A DNA stretch of 18,387 nucleotides from assembly GCA_964555735.1 (NCBI GenBank), contig CAZKTS010000266.1, forward strand, positions 1 to 18,387, in the 5' to 3' direction. The position numbers and the translations under genes are program-made. Positions 1 through 7,958 of this stretch are shown here, piece after piece; within the stretch, counting starts at the first letter, position 1, and the number at the start of each line of letters is the position of its first letter. Below the pieces are notes generated by a model that saw nothing but the letters and a program-made list of their open reading frames with translations, did not search any database and was not told the origin of the DNA. Origin of the DNA: CAZKTS01 sp964555735 (lineage in GTDB: Bacteria > Actinomycetota > Acidimicrobiia > IMCC26256 > PALSA-555).

Positions 1-470
1 TCGGCGGCGACCGCGACGAGTGCGGGTACGCCGCCACCCTCCTCGAACGTGCGTCGCACGAGGTGGCCGGGCCCCTTCGGGGCGATCATCCAGACGTCGA
101 CGCCCTTCGGCGGCTTGATCAGTCCGAAGTGGATGTTGAACCCGTGCGCGAACGCGAGTGAGTCGCGCTCGTTGAGGTTCGGCTCGATGTCCTCCTTGTA
201 GACCCGCGCCTGCTCGGTGTCGGGGAGCAGCACCATGATCACGTCGGCTTCCTTGGCCGCCTCCGCCGTCGTCAGCACCCGCAGCCCGGCCTCCTCGGCC
301 TTGGCCCAGGACGACGAGCCCTCGCGCAGGCCGACGATCACGTCGACGCCCGACTCCTTGAGGTTCAGCGCGTGTGCGTGGCCCTGGGAGCCGTAGCCGA
401 GGATCGCGACCGTGCGGCCCTCGAGGAGGGACGCGTCGGCATCGGCGTCGTAGGAGATGGTCGCGGGCAT
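1..470 (-). CDS. ilvC: Ketol-acid reductoisomerase, N-terminal part (cut by window edge)
   Basis: IlvC is the NADPH-dependent ketol-acid reductoisomerase, which isomerises and reduces acetolactate or acetohydroxybutyrate in valine, leucine and isoleucine synthesis in the cytoplasm. About 156 N-terminal residues are visible; the C-terminal helical metal-binding domain lies outside the window. The translation begins MPATISYDADADASLLEGRT and shows the Rossmann motif GYGSQG at residues 25-30, a serine-rich loop LREGSSS typical of NADPH preference, and FAHGFNIHF, which holds the conserved active-site histidine. The ATG at 468-470 is preceded by AAAGGA (479-484), 8 nt upstream. The gene lies 66 nt downstream of ilvN and is probably the third gene of an ilvB-ilvN-ilvC operon, the usual actinobacterial order. 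Identification is essentially certain. Confidence 0.97.
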   Translation of the reverse strand, partial: MPATISYDADADASLLEGRTVAILGYGSQGHAHALNLKESGVDVIVGLREGSSSWAKAEEAGLRVLTTAEAAKEADVIMVLLPDTEQARVYKEDIEPNLNERDSLAFAHGFNIHFGLIKPPKGVDVWMIAPKGPGHLVRRTFEEGGGVPALVAVAA

Positions 471-536
471 GGAAGAGGTCCTTTGATCAAACGGGTGTCA
501 GGAGACGCCAGGTCTCGAGAGAGGCGGACACGCTAC

Positions 537-1067
537 CTAGACGGCGCGGGTCTTGACCGCTCGCAGTGGCCGGGCCGGCCGTCGAGCCAGCTTGGGCAGG
601 GCGATGCGCCCGGTCCGCTGCAGCTCGACGATGCCGAACGGTGCCACCAGGTCGCTCATGGCATCGAGCTTCTCCGGCGCCCCGGCCACCATGATCGTCA
701 TGGAGTCGTGGCCGACGTCGTCGATCTTCGCCTCGAAGATCGACGCCAGCTCGGTGATCTGCGAGCGCGCCTCGGGCGTGGCCTTCACCGTCACGAGCAT
801 GAGCTCGCGCTCGACGGCGTCTTCCGGCGTGAGCTCGAGGATCTTGATGACCGGGATCAGCTTGTTCAGCTGCTTGGTCACCTGTTCGAGCGGCGCCGAC
901 TCCGCGTCGACCACGATCGTCATCCGGCTGTAGCGCTCGTCCTCGGTCGGGCTGACCGCGAGCGAGACGATGTTGAACCCGCGCCGCGCGAACAAGCCGG
1001 CGATGCGTGTGAGCACGCCGAACTTGTTCTCCACGAGCACGGACAGGATGTGGTGGGCCACAGGCAT
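537..1067 (-). CDS. ilvN: Acetolactate synthase small (regulatory) subunit
   Basis: This 176-residue protein is the regulatory subunit of acetohydroxyacid synthase. It binds IlvB, raises its activity and gives feedback inhibition by branched-chain amino acids. The N-terminus, MPVAHHILSVLVENKFGVLT, begins an ACT domain (about residues 4-78) with the family string FARRGFNIVSLAVSPTED. The second half carries the usual C-terminal regulatory domain, including VTVKATPEARSQI and VELQRTGRIAL. Length matches the family (about 160-175). The ATG at 1065-1067 is chosen because it begins the ACT domain and has a good Shine-Dalgarno overlapping the ilvB stop. The reading frame stays open upstream of it inside ilvB, but that extension has no family likeness. 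The stop of ilvB is only 8 nt upstream, so translation is probably coupled. Confidence 0.97.
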   Translation of the reverse strand: MPVAHHILSVLVENKFGVLTRIAGLFARRGFNIVSLAVSPTEDERYSRMTIVVDAESAPLEQVTKQLNKLIPVIKILELTPEDAVERELMLVTVKATPEARSQITELASIFEAKIDDVGHDSMTIMVAGAPEKLDAMSDLVAPFGIVELQRTGRIALPKLARRPARPLRAVKTRAV

Positions 1068-1075
1068 GTTCGAAC

Positions 1076-2800
<1,725 letters not shown>

Positions 2801-2853
2801 GGCGTTCGTCCTGTTCCTGTGCTGGGTGGTGCGATCCGGTCCGGGAAATGAAG

Positions 2854-2878
2854 CACCCCTCGCCGGGGGCGAGGGGTG
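2854..2878 (-). terminator. Attenuator hairpin in the ilvB leader
   Basis: CACCCCTCGCC and GGCGAGGGGTG form a perfect 11-bp stem with a 3-nt loop, followed on the minus strand by CTTCATTTCCC, a weak U-rich run. It lies 54 nt upstream of the ilvB ATG and just after a Leu/Val-rich short ORF. This fits segment 3:4 (terminator) of a ribosome-mediated attenuator. The weak U-tract is the main reservation. Confidence 0.6.
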
Positions 2879-2882
2879 GGCG

Positions 2883-2913
2883 AGCGCACGCGCGCGAGGA
2901 GGCGGCGTGCGCT
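2883..2913 (-). promoter_or_regulatory. Leader hairpin 1:2 of the ilvB attenuator
   Basis: AGCGCACGC and GCGTGCGCT form a perfect 9-bp stem whose first bases overlap the UAG stop of the leader peptide. A ribosome stalled on the leader codons would cover its 5' arm. The loop bases CTCCTCGC (minus strand, 2894-2901) can instead pair with GCGAGGGG of the terminator 3' arm (2856-2863), 8 bp with one G-U. That is a possible antiterminator. Pairings were found by eye; energies were not computed. Confidence 0.45.
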
Positions 2914-2956
2914 AGGTAACGAGTACGAGCGCGGTGGGGGTGCGCATCCGGGACAT
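2912..2956 (-). CDS. ilvB leader peptide (attenuation peptide)
   Basis: A 14-codon ORF reads MSRMRTPTALVLVT and stops with TAG. Four of its last five sense codons encode Leu or Val, including GTA and GTT, which look rare for such a GC-rich sequence. It sits directly before a 9-bp hairpin and an 11-bp terminator-like hairpin in the leader of ilvB, as expected for a peptide whose slow translation under branched-chain amino acid shortage permits readthrough. There is no convincing Shine-Dalgarno. An internal ATG at 2945-2947 would give the 11-residue MRTPTALVLVT and may be the true start if the transcript is leaderless. It has no known function other than control. Existence is inferred from position, codon content and structure. 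Confidence 0.6.
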   Translation of the reverse strand: MSRMRTPTALVLVT

Positions 2957-2984
2957 TGTGGCCTGCACCCGCCCACCAACGCAA
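2955..2984 (-). promoter_or_regulatory. Candidate promoter of the ilvB operon
   Basis: On the minus strand TTGCGT (2979-2984) and CACAAT (2955-2960) are separated by 18 bp, resembling -35 and -10 boxes. Transcription would start about 6-8 nt further on, at or near the ATG at 2945-2947 of the shorter leader peptide. Read by eye only. Confidence 0.3.
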
Positions 2985-3040
2985 GCGCAACCCGCGTCAT
3001 CCGGCTCAAGGTTCTCGCGGCACCCGCCGACCCACTCCTC

Positions 3041-4354
3041 ATGCGAGAGCAGGAGCTGGTCGCCAGCGTGACCGACGAGGACCGTCTCGACGCTCGCGCC
3101 GAGGTCGCCGCCGCGTCGCGGGGCACCACGGTCGGCGGCATCGGCTTCGTGCTGGCGGCGACCTTCGCCGGTGTGCTGCTGGCCGGAGCGGTCTTCCCCG
3201 AGCTCCACGGCGCCACCCTCGCGCTGGTGTCGGCGGGCATCGCCGGCTGCTTCGCCCTCCCGCTCCTCCTGGGCGTCGCGGGCATGGCCAAGCGCCGGGC
3301 AATCGAGACCGGGAGCGCCTCGGCCGCGCAGGAGCGCGCCATGCGTGCGGACGCCGCCCGCCGGGAGTTCGAGACCCGCCTCGGCCGGGCCCTCGAGATG
3401 TCCGACGACGAGCACGCGGCCTTCGACGTCGTGGGCCGGGCGATGAGCTCGATCGCGGCCGATGCCCCGATCGAGCTGCTGCTGGCCGACAACAGCCACG
3501 CCCACCTCGAGCGGGCCGTCGTCGTGGCCCCGGACGGCGCCGGGCCCGGCTGCCCGGTGGACTCGCCCGACGGCTGCGTCGCCACCCGGCGCGCCCAGGT
3601 GCAGGTCTTCCGCGACAGCGAGGATCTCGATGCGTGCCCGATGCTTCGCGGTCGCGAGCAGGGGCGCTGCTCGGCCGTCTGCGTGCCGGTGTCGATCATG
3701 GGCCGCACCGTCGGAGTGATCCACAGCACCGGAGCAGTCGACGCGCCCCTCGACGACGCGCCGACCGCCGCACTCCAGACCCTGGCCAACCAGGCCGGCA
3801 ACCGGCTCGGCATGCTGCGCGTGATGGCCGAGACCCAGCTCCAGGCGTCGACCGACGGCCTCACCGGCCTGATCAACCGGCGGAGCCTCGAGAACACGAT
3901 GCGCCGACTGCTCGCCGAGGGCACCGGCTTCGCCTTGGTCATGGCCGACCTCGACCGGTTCAAGGCGCTCAACGACGCCTACGGCCACGAGACCGGCGAC
4001 CGCGCCCTGCGCATCTTCTCCCAGACCGTGCGCAGCGAGCTGCGCAGCGACGACCTGGCCTGCCGGTACGGCGGGGAGGAGTTCGCGATCCTGCTGCCGG
4101 GCGCCACGACCGGCGACGCCATCGACATCCTCGAGCGAGTGCGTCAGGCGCTCTCGCTCGTGACCCGACGCGGAGACGCGCCGGTGTTCACGGCGAGCTT
4201 CGGCATCGCGGAGTCCACCGACGCATCCGACCTCGACGACCTCGTCCTGCGGGCGGATCGTGCGCTGTTCGCGGCCAAGGACGCCGGCCGTGACCGGATC
4301 TGCATCGACGGCCACGCCACGCCGATCGCTCCGACCCTCACGGCGCTCGCCTGA
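3041..4354 (+). CDS. Membrane diguanylate cyclase, GAF-like plus GGEEF (copy 1)
   Basis: Predicted membrane enzyme making cyclic di-GMP from two GTP. From the chosen start (437 residues) there is a short cytoplasmic tail, two hydrophobic segments (about 31-52 and 57-83), a charged helical linker (85-120), a GAF-like domain (about 122-260) and a C-terminal GGDEF domain (about 270-425). The active site is YGGEEF (343-348), with metal-site MADLDRF near 301-307 and a product-inhibition I-site RSDD (335-338) five residues before GGEEF, so it looks active and feedback-controlled. The GAF-like part has cysteines C171, C179, C199, C210 and C214, conserved in the two neighbours. The ATG at 3041 matches the N-terminus of copy 2; no clear Shine-Dalgarno precedes it. 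The frame stays open upstream, but that extension crosses the antisense of the ilvB leader and is unlikely to be translated. It is divergent from ilvB. Confidence 0.9.
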   Translation: MREQELVASVTDEDRLDARAEVAAASRGTTVGGIGFVLAATFAGVLLAGAVFPELHGATLALVSAGIAGCFALPLLLGVAGMAKRRAIETGSASAAQERAMRADAARREFETRLGRALEMSDDEHAAFDVVGRAMSSIAADAPIELLLADNSHAHLERAVVVAPDGAGPGCPVDSPDGCVATRRAQVQVFRDSEDLDACPMLRGREQGRCSAVCVPVSIMGRTVGVIHSTGAVDAPLDDAPTAALQTLANQAGNRLGMLRVMAETQLQASTDGLTGLINRRSLENTMRRLLAEGTGFALVMADLDRFKALNDAYGHETGDRALRIFSQTVRSELRSDDLACRYGGEEFAILLPGATTGDAIDILERVRQALSLVTRRGDAPVFTASFGIAESTDASDLDDLVLRADRALFAAKDAGRDRICIDGHATPIAPTLTALA

Positions 4355-4367
4355 CGCGTTCGCGTCA
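4352..4367. repeat. Short perfect palindrome after cyclase copy 1
   Basis: TGACGCG-TT-CGCGTCA is a perfect 7-bp inverted repeat whose first three bases are the stop codon of the upstream gene. It lacks a U-tract. It could be a weak RNA hairpin or an operator between cyclase copies 1 and 2. Confidence 0.3.
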
Positions 4368-4432
4368 CTGCGCGGGACCACTCCTCAAGGGCGCCGGTCA
4401 GGGCGCCGATCCTGTGACGAAGGGCACACGGG

Positions 4433-5761
4433 ATGGGGAGCCAGACGGCGATGGGTGATCACGAGATGCAGCTGACCGATGCCGACCGGCAGGCGGCGCT
4501 GGAGCTGACCAAACGGGGCGTCCGCGGCGTCGTCCCCGCGTTCCTCGCCATCGTCGGCCTCGCCTCGATGGGCGGCGGCGCGCTCGTGGCCGCCCTCTTC
4601 ACCGACGCCGGCGTACTGGTCACCGCGCTCCTGTGCGGGATCGCCGGCGCTCTCGTCGGCCTCCCGATGATCCTCGCCGTGGCCGGCTTCACCACCAAGC
4701 GAGGCCACCAGATGAGCCTCGAGACCACCGTGCGGGAGCGCGTCATGCAGGCCGAGGCTCGCCGCCGCGAGTTCGAGACGCGACTTGGCCGCGCGCTCGA
4801 GATGTCCGACGACGAGGACGCCGCGTTCGACGTCGTCGGCCGGGCCATGCGCGGCGTCGCGCCGGACGCACCGGTCGAGATGCTGCTGGCCGACAACAGC
4901 CACGCCCACCTCGAGCGCGTGGTGTCCGTCGTGCCCGAGGGCGCGATCGCCGCGGGCTGCGCCGTGGACTCGCCCGACGGCTGTGTGGCGGCCCGGCGCG
5001 CGCAGATCCAGGTGTTCCACGACAGCGAGGACCTCGACGCGTGCCCCATGCTCCGCGGCCGCGAGCAGGGGCGTTGCTCCGGTGTCTGCGTGCCCGTCTC
5101 GATCATGGGTCGCACCGTCGGCGTCGTGCACGCGACCGGCCCGGTGGGCGCGCCGCTCGACGACGACGCAGTGCAGGAGCTCCAGACCCTCGCCAACCAA
5201 GCCGGCAACCGGCTCGGCATGCTGCGGGTGATGGCCGAGACGCAGCTCCAGGCGTCGACCGACGGCCTCACCGGGCTCATCAACCGTCGGAGCCTCGAGA
5301 ACGCGGCGCGGCGCCTCCGTGCCGACGGCGTCCCCTTCGCCCTCGTGATGGCCGACCTCGACCACTTCAAGTCACTGAACGACGCCCACGGCCACGAGAC
5401 CGGCGACCGCGCGCTGCGCATCTTCTCCGAGACCGTCCGCACCGTGATGCGTGCCGACGACCTGGCCTGTCGCTACGGCGGCGAGGAGTTCGCGATCGTC
5501 CTGCCGGGCGTGGACGTCCACGACGCGGTCGACGTGATCGAGCGGATCCGTCAGGCGCTGACGCTCACCGCCGGCCGCGGCGATGCACCGACCTTCACCG
5601 CGAGCTTCGGCGTGGCGCACTCCGACGACGCTGACGACTTCGACGAGCTCATGGCCCGCGCCGACGCCGCGCTGTTCGCGGCCAAGGACGCCGGCCGTGA
5701 CCGGATCTGCCTCGACGGGCACGCCACACCCGTCGCCTCGACCCTGGCCGCACTGGGCTGA
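4433..5761 (+). CDS. Membrane diguanylate cyclase, GAF-like plus GGEEF (copy 2)
   Basis: A 442-residue paralogue of the preceding gene, predicted to synthesise c-di-GMP at the inner face of the membrane. Two hydrophobic segments (about 33-56 and 60-86) are followed by a helical linker, a GAF-like domain with C176, C184, C204, C215 and C219, and a GGDEF domain with RYGGEEF (347-353), MADLDHF (307-313) and I-site RADD (340-343). Several stretches are identical or nearly so to copy 1, for example LLADNSHAHLER and STDGLTGLINRRSLEN, which points to a fairly recent tandem duplication. The N-terminal tail and first membrane segment differ more. The ATG at 4433 is preceded by GAAGGG, 7 nt upstream. 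A second ATG at 4451, with GGGGAG further upstream, is possible. It lies 78 nt after copy 1 and 4 nt before copy 3. Confidence 0.9.
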   Translation: MGSQTAMGDHEMQLTDADRQAALELTKRGVRGVVPAFLAIVGLASMGGGALVAALFTDAGVLVTALLCGIAGALVGLPMILAVAGFTTKRGHQMSLETTVRERVMQAEARRREFETRLGRALEMSDDEDAAFDVVGRAMRGVAPDAPVEMLLADNSHAHLERVVSVVPEGAIAAGCAVDSPDGCVAARRAQIQVFHDSEDLDACPMLRGREQGRCSGVCVPVSIMGRTVGVVHATGPVGAPLDDDAVQELQTLANQAGNRLGMLRVMAETQLQASTDGLTGLINRRSLENAARRLRADGVPFALVMADLDHFKSLNDAHGHETGDRALRIFSETVRTVMRADDLACRYGGEEFAIVLPGVDVHDAVDVIERIRQALTLTAGRGDAPTFTASFGVAHSDDADDFDELMARADAALFAAKDAGRDRICLDGHATPVASTLAALG

Positions 5762-5765
5762 CGTG

Positions 5766-7115
5766 ATGGGTACGGACGCAGGAGCCGGGGTCACGCCGAC
5801 GGTGGGCCGGGCGACGGCGGAGGATCGCGCCGAAGCGCTCGCCCTGGTGCAGGGCCTCGTACGTCGCGCCTTCCTCGTGGTGGTGGCCCTGGCCGCGCTC
5901 GCGAGCATCGCGGCCACGCTGATCGTCGACCCGCTCGCCTCGGACGCGCCGCGGTGGCAGCAGGCGCTGCTCGAGGCGGCCGCGATCGTCGTCGTGCTGC
6001 CGCTGGTCCTTCGCTTCACCGTCCTCCCGCGGGTCAAGAACCGTGGCATCGAGATCCGCAGCGAGACCCTCGCTCGCGAGCGTGAGCTGCGGGCCGATTC
6101 CGTGCGGCGAGACTTCGACGGACGTTTGGGACGGGCGTTCGAGCTCGCGGACTCGGAGCCCGCCGCGCTCGATGTCGTCCGCCGCGGGTTCGATGCCATC
6201 GCGCCGGAGACCCCGGTCGAGCTCCTGCTCGCATCCGACCGCACCAGCACCTTCGAGCGCGCGGCCGTGCACGCGCCGGCCGGCAGCTTCGCAGGCGGGC
6301 TCGCTCCCGGCTGCTCGGTCGCATCTCCTGACGCCTGCCCCGCCACTCGCCGCTCGGCCACCCTGACGTTCGACGACTCCGAGGCCGTCGACGCGTGTCC
6401 CCGCCTGCGGGACCGCGTGGTCGGTCGGTGCTCGGCCGTCTGCGTGCCGGTGGCGGTGATGGGCCACACGGTCGGCGTGGTGCACTCGCTCGGACCGGTG
6501 GATGCGACGCCCGACGCCGACGTCGTCGCCGGCCTGCAGACGCTCGCCAACCAGGTGGGCAACCGCCTCGGACTCCTCCGCGTCATGAGCGAGACCCGCC
6601 AGCAGGCCGCGACCGATCAGCTCACGGGACTCTCGAACCGCCGCACGTTGGAGAAGCGCCTCCACGACCTTGCCGCGTCCCGAACGCCGTTCTCGCTGGT
6701 GATGGCCGACCTCGATCGCTTCAAGCTCCTCAACGACACCCACGGGCACGACGCCGGCGACCGCGCCCTGCGTCTCTTCTCGCGCGTCCTGACCGAGACG
6801 GTCCGCGACCAGGACTTGCTGAGCCGCTGGGGCGGCGAGGAGTTCACGATCGTGCTGCCCGAAGTCGATGCCGACGAGGCCGTCGCCGCGACCGAGCGGG
6901 TGCGTGAGGCACTGGCGATCGCGCTCGCCGACGGCACCGCACCGCGCTTCACCGCGAGCTTCGGTGTGGCCGCCACCGACGGCGAGACCGCCGACCTCGA
7001 GGAGCTCGTGCGGCGCGCCGACCAGGCGCTGTACGCCGCCAAGGAAGGCGGGCGCAACCGGACCAAGCAGGCGCCGCGCACCGCCCCGTCGGAGCGCATC
7101 GACCTGGACGCCTGA
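5766..7115 (+). CDS. Membrane diguanylate cyclase, GAF-like plus GGEEF (copy 3)
   Basis: Third cyclase of the array, 449 residues and the most diverged. It has two hydrophobic segments (about 34-55 and 66-89), a helical linker (90-125), a GAF-like domain (about 128-270) and a GGDEF domain (about 280-435) with RWGGEEF (354-360), MADLDRF (313-319) and I-site RDQD (347-350). The five GAF cysteines are C183, C191, C211, C222 and C226, at the same spacing as in copies 1 and 2 although the surrounding sequence has drifted. The ATG at 5766 lies 4 nt after the stop of copy 2, with a GTG directly before it and no Shine-Dalgarno, so translation is probably coupled to copy 2. The C-terminus is a short basic/acidic tail. 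It converges with the Fpg-like gene, leaving a 39-nt GC-rich gap. Confidence 0.9.
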   Translation: MGTDAGAGVTPTVGRATAEDRAEALALVQGLVRRAFLVVVALAALASIAATLIVDPLASDAPRWQQALLEAAAIVVVLPLVLRFTVLPRVKNRGIEIRSETLARERELRADSVRRDFDGRLGRAFELADSEPAALDVVRRGFDAIAPETPVELLLASDRTSTFERAAVHAPAGSFAGGLAPGCSVASPDACPATRRSATLTFDDSEAVDACPRLRDRVVGRCSAVCVPVAVMGHTVGVVHSLGPVDATPDADVVAGLQTLANQVGNRLGLLRVMSETRQQAATDQLTGLSNRRTLEKRLHDLAASRTPFSLVMADLDRFKLLNDTHGHDAGDRALRLFSRVLTETVRDQDLLSRWGGEEFTIVLPEVDADEAVAATERVREALAIALADGTAPRFTASFGVAATDGETADLEELVRRADQALYAAKEGGRNRTKQAPRTAPSERIDLDA

Positions 7116-7154
7116 GGCCACGCGCGAGCGCCTCCGCGCGGGCGGACGGCGCGC

Positions 7155-7958
7155 TCAGTGCTGGTGACGCGGGCAGGAGTACGTGGTGCGGCCGCCGACG
7201 GTCCGTCGCTCGAGGGGAGCGCCGTCGCGCGGGCAGTGCCCACCCGGCACCCGCGCGGGCATGAGCTCGCCGGTGTGCGAACCACCGCGACGGCTCAGGA
7301 CGCGCAGGGTCGTGCGGACCGCCCGATGCAGGCGAGCTTCCTCGCTGGGCGTCAGCGAGCTCGCCGGCCGCGCCGGATCGATCCCGGCGCGGAAGAGCGC
7401 CTCGTCGGTGAGCAGGTTGCCGAGGCCGGCCACGCGTGACTGGTCCATGAGCACTGCCTTGAGCGGCGCGCGACTGGGCCGGACCACCGCGCGCAGCTGG
7501 GGCAGCGTGAGCTCCAGGGCGTCGACGCCGAGCCGGTCCTCGTCGGGATCGAGCTCCACCGCCCCGAGACGTCGGGGGTCGCGGAGCACGAGCCGGCCGC
7601 CGTCGGTGAACCGCAGTGCGAACCGGTGCCACTCGCTCACCTCCCGATTGCTCGCGTAGACCAGCGGATCGCCCGCGGCCTCATCGTCGACGAGCACCCG
7701 GCCCGACATCCCGAGGTGCAGGCCCAGCACCGGACCCGCGTCGACGCCGCGCGTGCCGCTGGTGTCGAGCAGGAGCTGCTTGCCGCGACGGCGCGCCGCC
7801 ACGAGCGATCGTCCGGGGAGCGCGCGGCGAACCCCGGCACGCGTGAGTCCCCGCTTGAGGTACCAGGCGTCGTCGGCGTCGACCGCAGCGATCTCCCGAT
7901 CGAGCGCTCGCGTTTCGATCAGCGCACGCGCCTGCTCGGCCTCGATCAGCTCAGGCAT
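7155..7958 (-). CDS. Fpg/Nei-family DNA glycosylase with altered zinc finger
   Basis: A 267-residue base-excision repair enzyme of the formamidopyrimidine-DNA glycosylase/endonuclease VIII family, which removes oxidised bases and nicks the abasic site. The start is fixed by MPEL: after Met removal Pro2 is the catalytic nucleophile and Glu3 its partner. Other family features are K60 in RRRGKQLL, HLGMSGR (81-87), the helix-two-turn-helix QSRVAGLGN (173-181) followed by TDEALFRAGIDP, and R257 in VGGRTTYSCP. The zinc finger is unusual: the expected C-x2-C and C-x2-C pairs read C242-P-R-D245 and C262-P-R-H265. MPELIEAEQ replaces the usual MPELPEVE, so substrate choice (Fpg-like or Nei-like) is uncertain. 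The start overlaps the sulfotransferase stop by 8 nt, suggesting coupling at the end of the ilvD-P450-sulfotransferase run. Confidence 0.9.
   Translation of the reverse strand: MPELIEAEQARALIETRALDREIAAVDADDAWYLKRGLTRAGVRRALPGRSLVAARRRGKQLLLDTSGTRGVDAGPVLGLHLGMSGRVLVDDEAAGDPLVYASNREVSEWHRFALRFTDGGRLVLRDPRRLGAVELDPDEDRLGVDALELTLPQLRAVVRPSRAPLKAVLMDQSRVAGLGNLLTDEALFRAGIDPARPASSLTPSEEARLHRAVRTTLRVLSRRGGSHTGELMPARVPGGHCPRDGAPLERRTVGGRTTYSCPRHQH

Noticed and set aside
495..531. Nested short inverted repeats (GTGTC/GACAC and GAGAC/GTCTC) between ilvN and ilvC
   Set aside because: Each stem is only 5 bp with mismatched surroundings; not convincing as a terminator or regulatory element.
2876..3040. 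Upstream extension of cyclase copy 1
   Set aside because: The added residues have no counterpart in copies 2 and 3 and overlap the antisense of the ilvB attenuator. The ATG at 3041 matches the paralogues better.
2912..4381. Long minus-strand open frame antisense to the first cyclase and ending in the leader peptide
   Set aside because: It has no recognisable domain and biased composition; the plus strand encodes a clear GGDEF protein. Only the final 14 codons make sense, as the ilvB leader peptide.
5583..5765. Upstream extension of cyclase copy 3 inside copy 2
   Set aside because: It is an out-of-frame shadow of the GGDEF domain of copy 2, rich in Ser, Pro, Thr and Arg.
3041..7115. Degenerate, inactive GGDEF receptors
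   Set aside because: All three keep GGEEF, the metal-site aspartates and the RxxD site, so loss of activity is not supported.
7116..7154. GC-rich inverted repeat between cyclase copy 3 and the Fpg-like gene
   Set aside because: CGCGCG-type matches are expected by chance at this base composition and no U-tract follows.
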